Source of the DNA: Litorimonas taeanensis
GTDB taxonomy: Bacteria > Pseudomonadota > Alphaproteobacteria > Caulobacterales > Maricaulaceae
Direction: 5' to 3'
DNA: 64,000 bases
Assembly: GCF_003634015.1 (NCBI RefSeq)
Contig: NZ_RBII01000002.1
Location: forward strand, 585,597-649,596
The translations under genes and the position numbers were made by a program. The notes under the pieces are model-generated. The model had not been told where the DNA came from. It saw nothing but the letters and a program-made list of their open reading frames with translations, and ran no database searches. This document shows, piece after piece, positions 9,700-18,683 of this stretch; the first letter of the stretch is position 1, and every line of letters starts with the position of its first letter.

Positions 9700-10194
9700 T
9701 TACATTTCAATTGTTTTTCTATTGCCAATATCTGGTGTTTCATTCGATATATTAGCTTTCGTAATTTCATATAGAAACGAGAACACATTCTTATCCGAAG
9801 TCCAAATCGCCGCCTTTTGCGGCACAAATTTCAAGAGAATTAATTTCGGGTCGGCCTTTCCCTCAGGGTACCAAGCCTCAACAATTGGGCTCCAAAATTT
9901 ATCAATTATATCGGCGTCATTATGGGTTGTTAGACGACCCTTGATAGAAGCCTGAAAGTCTTTTGTTATATGGCATAATTCAACCGTGCCGGGATTTACG
10001 CCAATTGTCTTTCCTAATTGTGAAAACCTATCCGCAAAGAAATATATGACGCTCTCATCGACATCCACCTGTGGAGTCATAGGCTGCATGTGTTCATCAA
10101 TATTTGTGGAGCCAAGCATTACACTCCGTGCAGATTTAATCTCTTTTAATAAGTGTTCTTGTGGGCTCTCGTCAAATGTAGTGGCCTTTGCCAT
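9700..10194 (-). CDS. Pyridoxamine 5'-phosphate oxidase-like general stress protein
   Basis: This is a 164-residue protein of the split-barrel flavin-binding fold (PNPOx-like, general stress protein 26 group). The pattern is an N-terminal helix, then ARSVMLGSTN, then MTPQVD and IYFFADRFSQLGK, and a C-terminal KFVPQKAAIW strand. These proteins usually bind FMN/FAD or F420; the physiological substrate is unknown. I chose the ATG at 10194 because AGGAGA sits six bases before it; a longer start at 10212 would lie upstream of that site. An EcfG-type promoter at 10228-10253 puts it in the general stress response, which agrees with the family name. Confidence 0.85.
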   Translation of the reverse strand: MAKATTFDESPQEHLLKEIKSARSVMLGSTNIDEHMQPMTPQVDVDESVIYFFADRFSQLGKTIGVNPGTVELCHITKDFQASIKGRLTTHNDADIIDKFWSPIVEAWYPEGKADPKLILLKFVPQKAAIWTSDKNVFSFLYEITKANISNETPDIGNRKTIEM

Positions 10195-10227
10195 GTCGTC
10201 TCTCCTTAGCATATTGTGTAAAAAGAA

Positions 10228-10253
10228 AACGCGGCCGCGCTGATATTGGTTCC
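10228..10253 (-). promoter_or_regulatory. EcfG-type promoter for the PNPOx-like stress gene
   Basis: On the minus strand GGAAC (10253-10249) is followed after 17 bases by CGTT (10231-10228), the alphaproteobacterial general-stress sigma factor consensus. It ends 33 bases before the chosen start codon. Confidence 0.8.
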
Positions 10254-10265
10254 ATTAAGCCTAGT

Positions 10266-11534
10266 TTAATCGTCTTTGCTTTGTGCTAGCCAAGCCTTAT
10301 AACGCGTTGTCTGACGTTTTTGTTTTAACTGCTGTTTTATCAAAGCCCAGATTGCCTTTTGCTTGGTCTTAACCCCGCGCCCTTGACTCACATGACTTAG
10401 CTGTTCTTTTGCCAATGCCATGTTAGCGAGAGATCGTAAGCCCGTATTTTTCCACATTACGGTAGCGATAGATGTATGCAGGTTTTTACCAACCCGCCAA
10501 TCATTTGGTAGATTCGGGTTATAAGCCAAAGCCCGCGCAATGCCGACAATATCCACGCCTTCAGCCAAGGCCGTTTCTGCCGTTTCTCGCCGCGTTACGC
10601 CGCCCGTTACCATAATCGGCATTGTCGCGGCCTTTGCGATGTCTTTGGCAAAGTCGAGGAAAAACATCTCTCGCGCCTGAGTGCTTTGGGCCCGGCCATC
10701 TGCAGCCATGCCCATCATGGCAGCGCTTTCATAATTCCCGCCTGACAGTTCAACAAAGTCAATCGCCTCGCCGCCAAGCCAATCCACAACCTGCCGCGCA
10801 TCGCCAATATCAAAGCCGCCTTTTTGAAAGTCCGCAGAATTTAACTTCACGCCGACGATAAAGCCGGGCTCTACCCGCGCCCGAACAGCCCGAACAATTT
10901 CAAGTAAGAACCGTGCGCGGTTCTCTAAACTGCCGCCCCATTTATCCTCGCGTAGGTTTGTGAGCGGCGACAAGAACTGTGCAACCAAATACCCGTGTGC
11001 GGCGTGAATTTCTACGCCGTCAAACCCCGCGCGCTCGGCCATATGTGCCGTATCCGCAAATCGCTTTATCGTGCCCAAAATTTCATCCGAAGTCATAGCG
11101 CGGGAGGGCGCAAACATTTTATCTCCTGGCCCTTCCATGGTGACTTTTGTAACAGAGGCTGAAACCCCTTCTGTCCCCATGGTCGCATAAACTTGACGCC
11201 CCGGATGCGAAATTTGCATGACGAGCTTTCCGCCGCCAGACTTTCCAGATTTAGCCCAGCGCTCAAACCGCATCCGATTATCATCGTCCGCTAAAGACCC
11301 TAGTTCAAGTACAACACCGCCCGGGCCCGTTAGGGCTTTGGGGTCAACCATCACATTGCCTGTTAGAATTAAGCCCGCGCCGCCCTTGGCCCATTCGGAA
11401 TATAGCGTAAATAACGCCTCACCTGGAATCTGGCCTGCCTCAGCCATGTTTTCTTCCATCGCCGCTTTACACAGTCGGTTTGGTAGAACAGCCCCGCTTT
11501 GCAAGGTTAAAGGAGAAAAAATATCAAATGTCAT
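10266..11534 (-). CDS. NADH:flavin oxidoreductase / Old Yellow Enzyme family
   Basis: This is a 422-residue TIM-barrel flavoprotein. Family marks are the N-terminal LTLQSGAVLPNRLCKAAM, the QISHPGRQ segment, the active-site GVEIHAAHGYLVAQFLSP (His-x-x-His-type pair) and the FMN-binding MVTGGVTRRETA near the C-terminus. It probably reduces activated C=C bonds with NAD(P)H. The substrate is unknown. It lacks the extra Fe-S and FAD domains of 2,4-dienoyl-CoA reductase. The next gene upstream (start at 11800) is only 17 bases away, so the two may be cotranscribed. Confidence 0.9.
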   Translation of the reverse strand: MTFDIFSPLTLQSGAVLPNRLCKAAMEENMAEAGQIPGEALFTLYSEWAKGGAGLILTGNVMVDPKALTGPGGVVLELGSLADDDNRMRFERWAKSGKSGGGKLVMQISHPGRQVYATMGTEGVSASVTKVTMEGPGDKMFAPSRAMTSDEILGTIKRFADTAHMAERAGFDGVEIHAAHGYLVAQFLSPLTNLREDKWGGSLENRARFLLEIVRAVRARVEPGFIVGVKLNSADFQKGGFDIGDARQVVDWLGGEAIDFVELSGGNYESAAMMGMAADGRAQSTQAREMFFLDFAKDIAKAATMPIMVTGGVTRRETAETALAEGVDIVGIARALAYNPNLPNDWRVGKNLHTSIATVMWKNTGLRSLANMALAKEQLSHVSQGRGVKTKQKAIWALIKQQLKQKRQTTRYKAWLAQSKDD

Positions 11535-11551
11535 AAATCCCCGTTAATGGC

Positions 11552-11800
11552 TTATACCTTGCCTCGCAAGCGCCATGCTTTGATGAGCCCATAAGCGCTG
11601 ATAGAGAGCCACGCTATTTCAATAATAAATGAAGCCAGATTAAAGCTGAAATATAATGAGACGAGAATGAGCACGGCGCCGCATAGGTTCATCGCAGAAT
11701 AGAGCATCGACTTCGGGTCAATTTTTTCAATCTGCAATAAGCCATAGCTAAGCAGAACAAAAGAAACACCGAGAATACCGATTGCATCATAAAGGGTCAT
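11552..11800 (-). CDS. Small CBU_0592-like membrane protein
   Basis: This 82-residue protein has three predicted membrane helices (about residues 5-22, 31-51 and 54-74). It resembles the short family often labelled CBU_0592 membrane protein (start pattern LYDAIGILGVSFVLLSYGLL, then Met-Asn-rich second helix). Function is unknown. The call of the family comes from memory of its pattern and should be treated as likely rather than proven. Confidence 0.7.
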   Translation of the reverse strand: MTLYDAIGILGVSFVLLSYGLLQIEKIDPKSMLYSAMNLCGAVLILVSLYFSFNLASFIIEIAWLSISAYGLIKAWRLRGKV

Positions 11801-11869
11801 GATAAGTCATCACTTTTTAAAGGGAGGGGGGCCTTAAACCGAATAGACAAAAATGCAAACCTTTTTACC

Positions 11870-12511
11870 CTAACTCTTAACAGGGTTCACACGCCGCATA
11901 GTCAGATTAATACGGCCGCCTTTTGGAACGAGCGCGCTTTCTCCGTAATAGACTTTACTTACGCCATGATAGCATTGTCGGGACTCTCCCGATAATATGA
12001 CCACATCGCCTGAGAACAATTTAATGCCGTGTGTTTTTCCGCCTCGCTGTCTACCACCCAGGCGAAACATGGCTGGGTCGCCCAGACTGACTGACACCAC
12101 AGGGGCGTTTAAGGCGTTCTCATCATTGTCAATATGTAGTCCCATCTTAGAGGCGCGGTCTTCGCGATACCAATTTATCAGTGTGGCCTCGGGGCGGGCC
12201 GGATAATCTGCGACATCGTCCCATAATCGTTCCAAGGCTTTTGGCAAAGCAGGCCAAGGTTTCCCCGTTTTCGGGTGGGCGGTTTCATATCGGTAGCCAC
12301 CACTCTTATCCGTCACCCAGCCCAGCGGACCAAAATTGCTCATCACCACAGAGAGCGGCGCGCCCGTACGCGGCATGGTCGGCGTATAAAACGGCGCCTG
12401 AATGGCGGCGACCTTCACAGCCTCGATTAAGGCTGCTTGCTCATCAGGTGAATAATAAAGCGGGAAATGTGCAAAGCCTTGTGGAAGGTCGCATTGTAAC
12501 AAATCAGGCAT
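11870..12511 (-). CDS. alkB: AlkB-type alpha-ketoglutarate-dependent dioxygenase
   Basis: This is a 213-residue protein of the AlkB DNA/RNA demethylase family. The Fe(II) ligands appear as GLHIDND (His-x-Asp) and CYHGVSKVYYG (distal His). The 2-oxoglutarate-binding arginine is in RINLTMRR near the C-terminus, which is the AlkB RxNxTxR motif. These enzymes oxidatively remove methyl lesions such as 1-methyladenine and 3-methylcytosine. Length (E. coli AlkB is 216) and motif order fit. The gene ends a minus-strand run that begins just left of the dnaK promoter. Confidence 0.93.
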   Translation of the reverse strand: MPDLLQCDLPQGFAHFPLYYSPDEQAALIEAVKVAAIQAPFYTPTMPRTGAPLSVVMSNFGPLGWVTDKSGGYRYETAHPKTGKPWPALPKALERLWDDVADYPARPEATLINWYREDRASKMGLHIDNDENALNAPVVSVSLGDPAMFRLGGRQRGGKTHGIKLFSGDVVILSGESRQCYHGVSKVYYGESALVPKGGRINLTMRRVNPVKS

Positions 12512-12624
12512 GGGCGCAAACTAAACGAAGTTTGCATTCGCCGCAATTCTCCCGCTTGGTAAATCACAATTGTACTTTAGGCTCCACGACAACACAAAAA
12601 TGTGACTCTTTAACACAATCCCCC

Positions 12625-12652
12625 CTTGCACCTTGCGAATCGCCACCCATAT
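12625..12652 (+). promoter_or_regulatory. RpoH (sigma-32) promoter of dnaK
   Basis: CTTGCAC (12625-12631), a 14-base spacer and CCCATAT (12646-12652) match the heat-shock promoter pattern CTTG...CCCAT closely. It implies a leader of roughly 125 bases before dnaK. It overlaps no gene. Confidence 0.8.
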
Positions 12653-12786
12653 CGGGGCAGATGGCACGTTTACCCGTGTGATACCGTGGATTTCTCTCTT
12701 TGAAATCACTCTCGTATCTCATAAGAACGCGCCGAAAATATTAACGTTGCGGCGTCAGGGATAGGCCGCGTAAATAGGAGACATCA

Positions 12787-14694
12787 ATGTCAAAAGTAAT
12801 TGGTATTGACTTGGGGACAACAAACTCTTGTGTTGCTGTCATGGATGGCGACAAGCCCCGAGTTATCGAAAACTCAGAAGGCCAACGCACAACCCCATCT
12901 GTTGTTGCCTTTACCGAAGGTGGAGAGCGTCTTATCGGTGTTCCAGCCCGCCGCCAAGCGGTCACAAACCCAGACCACACCTATTTCGCTGTGAAGCGCC
13001 TTATTGGTCGTAACATCAAAGATCCGGCCGTTAAAAAAGACGCCAAGCTCGTCCCTTATAAAATTGTCGAAGGCAAAGGCGGCGACGCTTATGTTCAAGG
13101 CCGCGATGATAACGCCTTAAGCCCGTCTGAAATCTCTGCCATGATCCTCACGAAAATGAAGGAAACTGCAGAAGATTATCTTGGCTCTGCTGTTTCGCAG
13201 GCTGTTATTACAGTTCCGGCTTACTTTAACGATGCTCAACGCCAAGCGACGAAAGACGCGGGTAAAATTGCAGGTCTTGAAGTTCTTCGTATCATTAACG
13301 AGCCAACAGCAGCGGCGCTGGCTTATGGTATGAACAAAGAAGACGGCAAAACTATTGCTGTTTACGATTTGGGCGGGGGTACATTTGATGTGTCAATCCT
13401 GGAAATCGGTGATGGCGTTTTCGAAGTGAAGGCGACGAATGGCGATACATTCCTCGGCGGTGAAGACTTTGACATGCACATTGTTGAGTACTTCAATTCA
13501 GAGTTCAAAAAAGAAAACGGCATTGATCTGAAATCAGACAAATTGGCTCTACAACGTCTTCGTGAAGAAGCTGAAAAAGCCAAAAAAGAATTGTCTTCTG
13601 CATCAACTTATGAAGTGAACCTTCCCTTTATTACGGCTGATGCATCTGGCCCGAAACATTTGAACATGAAGCTGACTCGCGCAAAACTCGAGACGCTTGT
13701 TGCGGACCTTATCAAGCGCACAATCGCGCCTTGTAAAAAAGCGCTTGCCGATGCTGGCCTTAAAGCTGGCGATATTGATGAAGTCGTTTTGGTTGGTGGT
13801 ATGACACGTATGCCAGCGGTTCAAAAAGCCGTAACAGACTTCTTTGGTAAAGAACCTCATAAAGGTGTGAACCCTGACGAAGTTGTTGCCATGGGCGCGG
13901 CTATCCAAGCAGGTGTATTGCAAGGTGATGTGAAAGACGTTCTTCTCTTGGACGTAACACCACTATCCCTAGGTATCGAAACCGAAGGTGGTGTCTTTAC
14001 ACGTATGATTGACCGTAACACGACAATCCCAACCAAAAAGTCTCAGGTTTACTCAACCGCCGCGGACAACCAGTCTGCTGTGACTATTCGGGTCTCTCAG
14101 GGTGAGCGCGAAATGGCCGCCGATAACAAATTGCTAGGTCAATTTGATTTGGTAGGTATTCCTCCTGCACCGCGCGGCATGCCTCAGATCGAAGTTACAT
14201 TTGATATTGATGCCAATGGTATTGTGAACGTGTCAGCCAAAGACAAAGCCACAGGCAAGGAACAGCAAATTCGTATCCAAGCCTCTGGTGGTTTGTCCGA
14301 CGAAGATATCGAGAGCATGATTAAAGATGCAGAAGCGAACGCGGATGAAGATAAAGCGCGCCGCGAACTCGCAGAAGCCAAGAATCAAGCGGAAGCTTTG
14401 ACACATAAAGCCGAAGCCGATTTGAAAGAGCATGGCGAGAGCTTGTCTGACGAAGACAAAGAGGCCATTGAAACTGCCATCACTGAACTCCGTGAAACAG
14501 CAGAGACAGACGACACGGCACTTATCACAGATAAGATTCAAGTCTTGACGGCCGCTGTCATGAAAATGGGCGAAGCAATTTATGCGAATGCTCAAGAAGA
14601 TGAAGGCCCAACGTCTGCGGCAGCAGATGCCGAAGATGACGATGATGATATCGTTGACGCAGAATTTGAAGACGTAGAAGACGACAAGTCTTAA
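12787..14694 (+). CDS. dnaK: Chaperone protein DnaK (Hsp70)
   Basis: This 635-residue Hsp70 begins with the phosphate-binding [17 protein letters not shown]. It has the second phosphate loop [14 protein letters not shown] and the adenosine motif [15 protein letters not shown], then the interdomain linker [16 protein letters not shown] and the substrate-binding domain. The tail is the usual acidic run ending in [13 protein letters not shown]. It folds proteins in an ATP cycle with DnaJ and GrpE. It is driven by the RpoH-type promoter at 12625-12652 and closed by a strong hairpin at 14714-14766. dnaJ is not adjacent: two unrelated genes intervene. Confidence 0.98.
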   Translation: MSKVIGIDLGTTNSCVAVMDGDKPRVIENSEGQRTTPSVVAFTEGGERLIGVPARRQAVTNPDHTYFAVKRLIGRNIKDPAVKKDAKLVPYKIVEGKGGDAYVQGRDDNALSPSEISAMILTKMKETAEDYLGSAVSQAVITVPAYFNDAQRQATKDAGKIAGLEVLRIINEPTAAALAYGMNKEDGKTIAVYDLGGGTFDVSILEIGDGVFEVKATNGDTFLGGEDFDMHIVEYFNSEFKKENGIDLKSDKLALQRLREEAEKAKKELSSASTYEVNLPFITADASGPKHLNMKLTRAKLETLVADLIKRTIAPCKKALADAGLKAGDIDEVVLVGGMTRMPAVQKAVTDFFGKEPHKGVNPDEVVAMGAAIQAGVLQGDVKDVLLLDVTPLSLGIETEGGVFTRMIDRNTTIPTKKSQVYSTAADNQSAVTIRVSQGEREMAADNKLLGQFDLVGIPPAPRGMPQIEVTFDIDANGIVNVSAKDKATGKEQQIRIQASGGLSDEDIESMIKDAEANADEDKARRELAEAKNQAEALTHKAEADLKEHGESLSDEDKEAIETAITELRETAETDDTALITDKIQVLTAAVMKMGEAIYANAQEDEGPTSAAADAEDDDDDIVDAEFEDVEDDKS

Positions 14695-14713
14695 GCGCTT
14701 CGCATTCGTTAAC

Positions 14714-14766
14714 AATAAACCCCGAAGCAGGTTTGGTTTTTACCAACTCTGTTTTCGGGGTTTATT
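14714..14766 (+). terminator. Long hairpin terminator after dnaK
   Basis: A 13-bp perfect stem (14714-14726 with 14754-14766) encloses a 27-base interior that has its own small stem (TTGGT with ACCAA). It contains a CCCCG/CGGGG core and runs into T-rich sequence. Confidence 0.85.
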
Positions 14767-14838
14767 ATTTGCGGCAAGACACATAGTGTTGCCGCAACGA
14801 TATCTATTCCGTTCTGCCAACGACAAGAAAGGTCTCTC

Positions 14839-15462
14839 ATGTTAGACTTCGACCGCCTAGAAAACGGCACGGTGAAATCATTTCCTTTCACCTATCTGAT
14901 GGCCGAAGCCTGTTTATCCGAAGAGGACGGCGCAGCAGTCAGACAAGATTACCCGAACATTACTAAGACAGGCTATTTACCGCTTTCTAAATTAGACGTT
15001 CATGGAGCTTTCTCGCGGTTGATAGACGATTTACAATCACCGCGATTAGCTGAAATACTTTCAGATAAACTCGGCCTTGAACTTCGCGACAAGCCGCGCA
15101 TGATTACAGTACGCAAATTGTCTAAAGATAGTGATGGGCGTATTCACAATGACAGCCTTTCAAAAATTTGCACCTGCTTAATCTATCTAAACGAAACTTG
15201 GGATCCAGCCTATGGCGGGGCCATACGTGCCTTGAACGGCGAAAATGACATGGATGATTTTGCGGATGAGATGACCCCCTTAACAGGGAATATGTTTGCT
15301 TTCGCTAGATCAGAGACGAGCTGGCATGGCCATCCTCCTTTTGCGGGGGAGCGTTATGTCATTCAAACGACATTCCTAATCAATGAAGAAGCTTTAGCCC
15401 GCAAAGAAAACAGGGGCGGTATTCAGCTCTTGTTGAAAAAACTCAACCCCTTTGCACGATAA
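14839..15462 (+). CDS. 2OG-Fe(II) oxygenase superfamily protein
   Basis: This is a 207-residue protein with the double-stranded beta-helix oxygenase pattern. The His-x-Asp iron ligands are H103 and D105 (RIHND), the distal histidine is H163 or H165 (SWHGHPPF), and R172 is the 2-oxoglutarate-binding arginine (GERYVIQ). It resembles the prolyl-4-hydroxylase-like group that acts on proteins or sugars. It lies 25 bases before a glycosyltransferase gene that runs into dnaJ, so the three probably share a transcript. That context suggests a glycan or protein target, but this is inference only. Confidence 0.85.
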   Translation: MLDFDRLENGTVKSFPFTYLMAEACLSEEDGAAVRQDYPNITKTGYLPLSKLDVHGAFSRLIDDLQSPRLAEILSDKLGLELRDKPRMITVRKLSKDSDGRIHNDSLSKICTCLIYLNETWDPAYGGAIRALNGENDMDDFADEMTPLTGNMFAFARSETSWHGHPPFAGERYVIQTTFLINEEALARKENRGGIQLLLKKLNPFAR

Positions 15463-15486
15463 GCTGTTTTATAAATTTTTGCCGGC

Positions 15487-16629
15487 ATGATAATTCTATC
15501 GGTACAAACATTCCCGCCCGATGCAGGGGGAAAGCAAGTCTTGATGGAAGGGCTCGCAAAAGCCGCGGCTATTCATCATGATGTTTTGGTCTTATCCGAT
15601 AAGGCTCGCGAAGGCAGAGATAGCCAGAACCCCCATTACAATTTTACAGTGCAGCGCTTTGGTAGCTTTAAACCTTTGCGGCAAAGACAAAAAGCGAAAT
15701 TAATTTCGCAGCTTGTCGAACAAGAAAAAGTTTCGCATTTATTTTGCGATAGTTGGCGAAGCGCAGAGCACTTACCGCCAAACTTACCTTGCTCCGTAAC
15801 GATATATGCACACGGTAATGAATATCCGCTGGGCGGGCCTCAGAAAAACAAAACGAAGGCCAGACGTTTAATTAAAACTTTTGCTAAAATCGATCATATA
15901 ATTGCCGTCTCAAAACCGACCGCCAACAGAGTACGCCCTTATTTACCGCCCATCTCTGCCCCGAAATTGCATATAATCAATAACCCTGTTTCCCTGCCAA
16001 CACCGGCCACACAACAAAATGCGCATTTTGTAGAAACGCTTTGGCCACAAAAGAAAGAGCAGTCCACACGCATCCTCTCTCTTTGCCGTCTTATACCTTT
16101 GAAAGGGATAGATAGAGCCGTGCAGGCCGTTAAGGCGCTGAGAGATGAAGGTTATGCCCTGCAAATGATTATAGCAGGTGAAGGCGAAGATAAATTACGC
16201 CTAATGAAAAGTGTTGAGCAGGCAGGTTTAGGCCAATACATTCACTTCGTTGGTCATATAGCGGGACCCCAAAAAACAGCCTTGTTTGAAAGCGCCGATA
16301 TCTTTATTCAACCCGGCCGTAAAATTGGAGATTATGAAGAAGGGTTTGGCCTTACTTATCTTGAGGCCGGGCTTCATGGTCTTCCGAGTCTTTGCGGTCA
16401 AGCGGGCGGCGCGCCAGAAGCAGTCCTTCATGAAAAAACAGGTCTTGTCATCGATGGCATGAGTCAAATAAATGTCACAAATGGGCTTCGGCGCCTTATT
16501 GACGAAACCGAGCAGACTTCCCACATGGGCAAAGATGCGAAGGCCTTTGCGCAATCGCATTTATGGGACAAACAAATCGACCTGATTTTAAACCGGGTCA
16601 AAGAGGTTAGAGGGACGCGCTGTGTCTAA
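15487..16629 (+). CDS. Glycosyltransferase family 4 protein
   Basis: This is a 380-residue GT-B fold enzyme. It has the N-terminal [18 protein letters not shown] acceptor-side loop, a C-terminal domain starting [19 protein letters not shown], and the nucleotide-sugar EX7E-type motif [12 protein letters not shown]. It transfers a sugar from an activated donor; donor and acceptor are unknown. The start is an ATG at 15487, 24 bases after the oxygenase gene. The 3' end overlaps the dnaJ start by 8 bases, so it is translationally linked to dnaJ. Confidence 0.9.
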   Translation: MIILSVQTFPPDAGGKQVLMEGLAKAAAIHHDVLVLSDKAREGRDSQNPHYNFTVQRFGSFKPLRQRQKAKLISQLVEQEKVSHLFCDSWRSAEHLPPNLPCSVTIYAHGNEYPLGGPQKNKTKARRLIKTFAKIDHIIAVSKPTANRVRPYLPPISAPKLHIINNPVSLPTPATQQNAHFVETLWPQKKEQSTRILSLCRLIPLKGIDRAVQAVKALRDEGYALQMIIAGEGEDKLRLMKSVEQAGLGQYIHFVGHIAGPQKTALFESADIFIQPGRKIGDYEEGFGLTYLEAGLHGLPSLCGQAGGAPEAVLHEKTGLVIDGMSQINVTNGLRRLIDETEQTSHMGKDAKAFAQSHLWDKQIDLILNRVKEVRGTRCV

Positions 16630-17776
16630 ACGTGATTATTACGAAATTCTGGGCGTTGCAAAAAATGCTGATGCTAAAGCCTTAAAGTCGGCTTTTCGTA
16701 AAAAGGCTATGGAATGCCACCCTGATCGTCACCCTGACGACCCAGACGCAGAGGCCCGCTTTAAAGAACTCAATGAAGCTTATGGTATTTTATCGGATGA
16801 GCAAAAACGTGCAGCCTATGACCGTATGGGCCACGCGGCCTTTGAACAAGGTGGCGGGATGGGCGGCGGCGGCTTCCAAGACTTCGGCGATATATTCAGT
16901 CAAATATTTGGCGGCGGTGGCGCTAGTGGCGGTTTTGCCGACATGTTTGGCGGCGGCGGACGTGGACGACAAACTGTTCAGCGCGGATCTGACCTACGAT
17001 ATGAAATGGAAATTACTCTAGAAGACGCGTTTCGTGGCAAGGATATTGATATCGAAGTCCCAATCGCGGAAGACTGCGATCGTTGTGATGGCCTAGGCGC
17101 GGAACCTGGTGCCTCCATTGAAACATGTTCGACCTGCGGCGGCGCAGGGCGTGTACGCACGCAGCAAGGGTTTTTCACAATGGAGCGGCCCTGTTCAACC
17201 TGTGGCGGCCAAGGTGAATATGTATCGGACCCTTGTCATCAATGCGATGGTCAAGGCCAAGTGCGGCAACAAACGGCGCTCGACGTCTCTATTCCTGCAG
17301 GTGTCGAAGACGGCACACGTATTCGCCTCTCTGGTCAAGGCGATGCGGCGCCTCGGCGCAGTGGCGGTGGACAACGAGGCGATCTCTATATTTTCGTCTC
17401 TGTCAAACCACACGGATTGTTTGAACGCGATGGGGCTAACCTGTTCTGCCGCACCCCTGTCCCCATGACGACAGCCGCGCTTGGCGGCGAAGTTGAAATC
17501 CCGACTATTGATGGCGGACGGTCCAAATTGAAAATTCCTGAGGGCAGCCAGAGCGGGAAGCGCATGCGCCTACGCGGTAAAGGCATGAGCGTTCTTCGTT
17601 CTGCTCAGCGCGGCGATATGTATGTAGAGCTCGGCGTGGAAACACCGTCCAAGCTCAATAAAAAGCAACGCGCCCTGCTCGAAGAATTTGCCCGTGAAGG
17701 CGGCGATGAAATCAGCCCCGAATCCAAAAACTTCTTTGATAAAGCAAAGGCGTTCTGGGAAGATTTGGTGGATTAA
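16622..17776 (+). CDS. dnaJ: Chaperone protein DnaJ
   Basis: This 384-residue type I Hsp40 has its J domain at residues 1-70 with HPD at 33-35, then a Gly/Phe-rich linker. Four CxxCxGxG zinc motifs follow ([32 protein letters not shown]), then the C-terminal substrate-binding domains. It delivers clients to DnaK and stimulates its ATPase. The start is a GTG at 16622 inside the end of the glycosyltransferase gene. No heat-shock promoter is visible directly before it, so expression may depend on read-through from the oxygenase gene or an internal promoter. Confidence 0.98.
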   Translation: MSKRDYYEILGVAKNADAKALKSAFRKKAMECHPDRHPDDPDAEARFKELNEAYGILSDEQKRAAYDRMGHAAFEQGGGMGGGGFQDFGDIFSQIFGGGGASGGFADMFGGGGRGRQTVQRGSDLRYEMEITLEDAFRGKDIDIEVPIAEDCDRCDGLGAEPGASIETCSTCGGAGRVRTQQGFFTMERPCSTCGGQGEYVSDPCHQCDGQGQVRQQTALDVSIPAGVEDGTRIRLSGQGDAAPRRSGGGQRGDLYIFVSVKPHGLFERDGANLFCRTPVPMTTAALGGEVEIPTIDGGRSKLKIPEGSQSGKRMRLRGKGMSVLRSAQRGDMYVELGVETPSKLNKKQRALLEEFAREGGDEISPESKNFFDKAKAFWEDLVD

Positions 17777-18219
17777 TGTCGCGCATAAGCGATTATTGTG
17801 ATGCTCATTCAAATCGAGCCCGATGGATTTTCGCTACTGCAGCAAGCCTAAGCGGAACGACAGCAGCCTGCCTGTTTTTTGCAGCGCAATATTTTGGCTC
17901 TATTTTTCTTCTAGTTCCAGAAGTCTTACTTTACGGTTTCTCAGCGGCTATAAGTGCTTTTTTTGCAGGAGCATTAGCATGGCCTCCGAAGCCATGTCGT
18001 TCTAAATGGCGTATGGCTTTAGCTGGAATTTTTACAGTCGCTTTAGCTTTTATTTTAATGGGGTTTATCTTGACGGGCATTATGGTCTTTGTAGATCATG
18101 ATGATATAAAACTCATTTTTATCATGCCGTTTTTCTTCCTCTTATTTGGAAGTATATACACTCTGGGTATTCCGTATCTAATTGGAATTCTTGTTTCACT
18201 TCTCTTTGCGAACAAATAA
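17776..18219 (+). CDS. Hypothetical membrane protein downstream of dnaJ
   Basis: This 147-residue protein has four predicted membrane helices (about residues 17-35, 40-66, 80-105 and 112-145). Its ATG overlaps the dnaJ stop codon (TAATG), which indicates translational coupling. I do not recognise a family. It lacks cysteine clusters or charged catalytic motifs. Confidence 0.7.
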   Translation: MSRISDYCDAHSNRARWIFATAASLSGTTAACLFFAAQYFGSIFLLVPEVLLYGFSAAISAFFAGALAWPPKPCRSKWRMALAGIFTVALAFILMGFILTGIMVFVDHDDIKLIFIMPFFFLLFGSIYTLGIPYLIGILVSLLFANK

Positions 18220-18230
18220 GTTTTATTTAA

Positions 18231-18683
18231 CTATTTCATTCGACGAAAGTCGCTCGCACCTGATGTGATGGAGTTCCATAAATCATCATCTTCTTTGTCG
18301 TCTGAGACATCTCGGGTAAGGTTCCACAACGTTCGAATATAAACGCCTTTATCATCTTCGCTCATTTGGCCTGTCCAGCTGGTGAGAGAGCCATAACCTT
18401 TGAAATTTACGGTAAAGGTGATTTGGTCACCCTCTACGAAACCTGTCAGTGGAAATTGTTTGGATTTATCGGGCTGCCCCAAAGCCGTTTGGTAGAAACC
18501 AGATAAAAGCCCGTCTTTTTCTGTAAAGGTTACAGCCGAGTTTCTATCATTCACCCATTGCCCAGAAAACAAACTTTCAGTCACCTCTAAAGTCTTGGCG
18601 CTTTGGGCCTCCCCTGCGGAACACGCTGACAGCGAAAGCGCCGCAGAAACGCCTATTGTCAAAAGTCTAAACACCCGCGACAC
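18231..18683 (-). CDS. Avidin/streptavidin-family lipoprotein
   Basis: This is a 150-residue protein with a signal peptide ending in the lipobox LSAC (C21), so a lipid-anchored exported protein. The mature part follows the streptavidin pattern over its whole length: SGQWVND, LLSGFYQTALG, TSWTGQ, IRTLWNLTR and LWNSITSG. Aligned by eye to streptavidin, biotin-contact positions are kept at N45 (N23), S49 (S27), Y64 (Y43), S99 (S88), T101 (T90), W103 (W92), W120 (W108) and W136 (W120). S45 is replaced by T66, W79 by F94, and D128 is shifted or replaced (S144-D145). It overlaps the end of the nhaC-like gene by 17 bases. Biotin binding is predicted, not shown. Confidence 0.85.
   Translation of the reverse strand: MSRVFRLLTIGVSAALSLSACSAGEAQSAKTLEVTESLFSGQWVNDRNSAVTFTEKDGLLSGFYQTALGQPDKSKQFPLTGFVEGDQITFTVNFKGYGSLTSWTGQMSEDDKGVYIRTLWNLTRDVSDDKEDDDLWNSITSGASDFRRMK

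Noticed and set aside
12521-12709. 62-codon minus-strand frame upstream of dnaK
   Set aside because: It lies across the dnaK heat-shock promoter and shows no recognisable domain or good ribosome site.
18231-18683. Reading the small lipoprotein as a lipocalin-like or generic exported protein
   Set aside because: The spacing and order of the Trp, Asn, Ser and Tyr positions fit streptavidin across the whole chain, which is more specific than any generic beta-barrel.
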